NCBI GenBank assembly: GCA_017475845.1
Contig: JAFVEU010000244.1
Span: 1 to 14,720 of the forward strand
Direction: 5' to 3'
DNA from: Lachnospiraceae bacterium
GTDB lineage: Bacteria > Bacillota > Clostridia > Lachnospirales > Lachnospiraceae
DNA length: 14,720 bases
Part shown: positions 14,132 to 14,720 of the stretch, in pieces
Position numbering within the stretch: the stretch's first letter is position 1
How the letters are laid out: each line of letters begins with the position of its first letter
The notes under the pieces: model-generated
What the model was told of the DNA's origin: nothing
Databases searched by the model: none
Seen by the model: the letters and a program-made list of their open reading frames with translations, nothing else
Position numbers and translations under genes: made by a program

Positions 14132-14709
14132 CTACTACATCTTTGATCTCAATTCTTATAATGAGCATGCTCATTAACAACGTGGTGCTGTCACAGTTCC
14201 TCGGCATCTGTCCCTTCCTCGGGGTTTCCAAGAAGGTGGAGACTGCTTCCGGAATGGGAGCGGCGGTAATATTTGTCATAACCCTTTCAAGTGTGATCTG
14301 CGGACTGATATACCATTTTATCCTCCATCCCCTGGGGCTCGATTACCTGAATACCATAGTATTTATCCTGGTAATAGCCGCTTTGGTACAGTTTGTGGAG
14401 ATGTTCTTAAAGAAGGCTATACCCTCCCTTTACAAGGCACTGGGTGTATATCTCCCTCTTATCACCACCAACTGTGCGGTTCTCGGCGCCGTTCTCTTAA
14501 ATGTACAGCATGAGTACAACATTTTAGAAGGGATCGTAAACGGGTTTGCAACCAGCGTGGGTTTTGCCCTGTCAATAGTGATCCTTGCGGGGCTCCGTGA
14601 GAAGATGCAGTATAACCGCATTCCCAAGGCGGTTCAGGGATTCCCCTTCACGATGTTTACAGCTTCTCTTATGGCTATAGCATTCTGCGGATTTTCAGGA
14701 TTAAAGTAA
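14128..14709 (+). CDS. rnfA: Rnf complex subunit A
   Basis: 193-residue integral membrane subunit with six predicted helices, homologous to RnfE in inverted topology. Cluster cysteines are C28 in LGICPFLGVS and C116 in TTNCAVLGAVLLN, pairing with those of RnfE to hold the membrane [2Fe-2S] centre. Length and end match the family, and the gene is complete. The ATG overlaps the rnfE stop as ATGA. The order C-D-G-E-A implies rnfB comes next. Confidence 0.97.
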   Translation: MTTTSLISILIMSMLINNVVLSQFLGICPFLGVSKKVETASGMGAAVIFVITLSSVICGLIYHFILHPLGLDYLNTIVFILVIAALVQFVEMFLKKAIPSLYKALGVYLPLITTNCAVLGAVLLNVQHEYNILEGIVNGFATSVGFALSIVILAGLREKMQYNRIPKAVQGFPFTMFTASLMAIAFCGFSGLK

Positions 14710-14714
14710 GGAGG
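14709..14714 (+). promoter_or_regulatory. Strong ribosome binding site for the gene beyond the right edge
   Basis: AGGAGG begins on the last base of the rnfA stop codon and six bases follow before the window ends, so a start codon is expected immediately outside. By operon order this is probably rnfB, the ferredoxin-interacting subunit, but no coding sequence is visible. Confidence 0.7.
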
Positions 14715-14720
14715 ACAGCA

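Overview
The window looks like chromosomal DNA from an anaerobic, low-to-mid GC Gram-positive of class Clostridia, probably near the Lachnospiraceae. This rests on a class B sortase, a cobalamin-dependent MetH without its reactivation domain, a six-gene-type Rnf operon in the order C-D-G-E-A, heavy AGG/ATA codon use, and a MrfB/YprB-like nuclease with a C-terminal region I associate with Lachnospiraceae. The family is inferred, not proven.

Layout. (1) 1-125: tail of an unidentified gene. (2) 126-565: about 440 bases without a gene. It holds a 53-bp tandem repeat whose units can each fold into a hairpin, an extended -10 promoter candidate, and a strongly foldable leader of about 87 nt. (3) 566-2489: three translationally coupled genes for a compact arginase/agmatinase-family hydrolase, a two-helix membrane protein with a zinc ribbon, and a sortase B. 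(4) 2557-8861, all on +: metH, a divergent acetolactate synthase large subunit, two consecutive full-length ACT-domain regulatory subunits, and ketol-acid reductoisomerase (ilvC). An internal promoter and folded leader lie between the two regulatory subunits. A bidirectional terminator closes the block. (5) 8939-10093 on -: the MrfB/YprB-like nuclease. (6) 10190-14709 on +: rnfC, rnfD, rnfG, rnfE and rnfA, each overlapping the next by 4 bases as ATGA except that rnfA is followed by a strong ribosome binding site for a gene beyond the window, presumably rnfB. The rnf promoter overlaps the divergent nuclease start.

How the genes fit together. The ilv genes carry out the first two common steps of valine, leucine and isoleucine synthesis, with feedback control by the small subunits. 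MetH makes methionine from homocysteine and methyl-tetrahydrofolate; 11 bp separates it from ilvB, so the two are probably co-transcribed. Rnf couples ferredoxin oxidation to NAD+ reduction and ion pumping. The ureohydrolase, zinc-ribbon and sortase cluster has no obvious common pathway.

Most of the window is ordinary core metabolism. The strongest unexplained signals are the 53-bp hairpin repeat, the structured leader before the ureohydrolase, the divergent acetolactate synthase with two regulatory subunits, and the charged tail with a cysteine cluster on RnfE. I did not find a clear new defence or mobile system.
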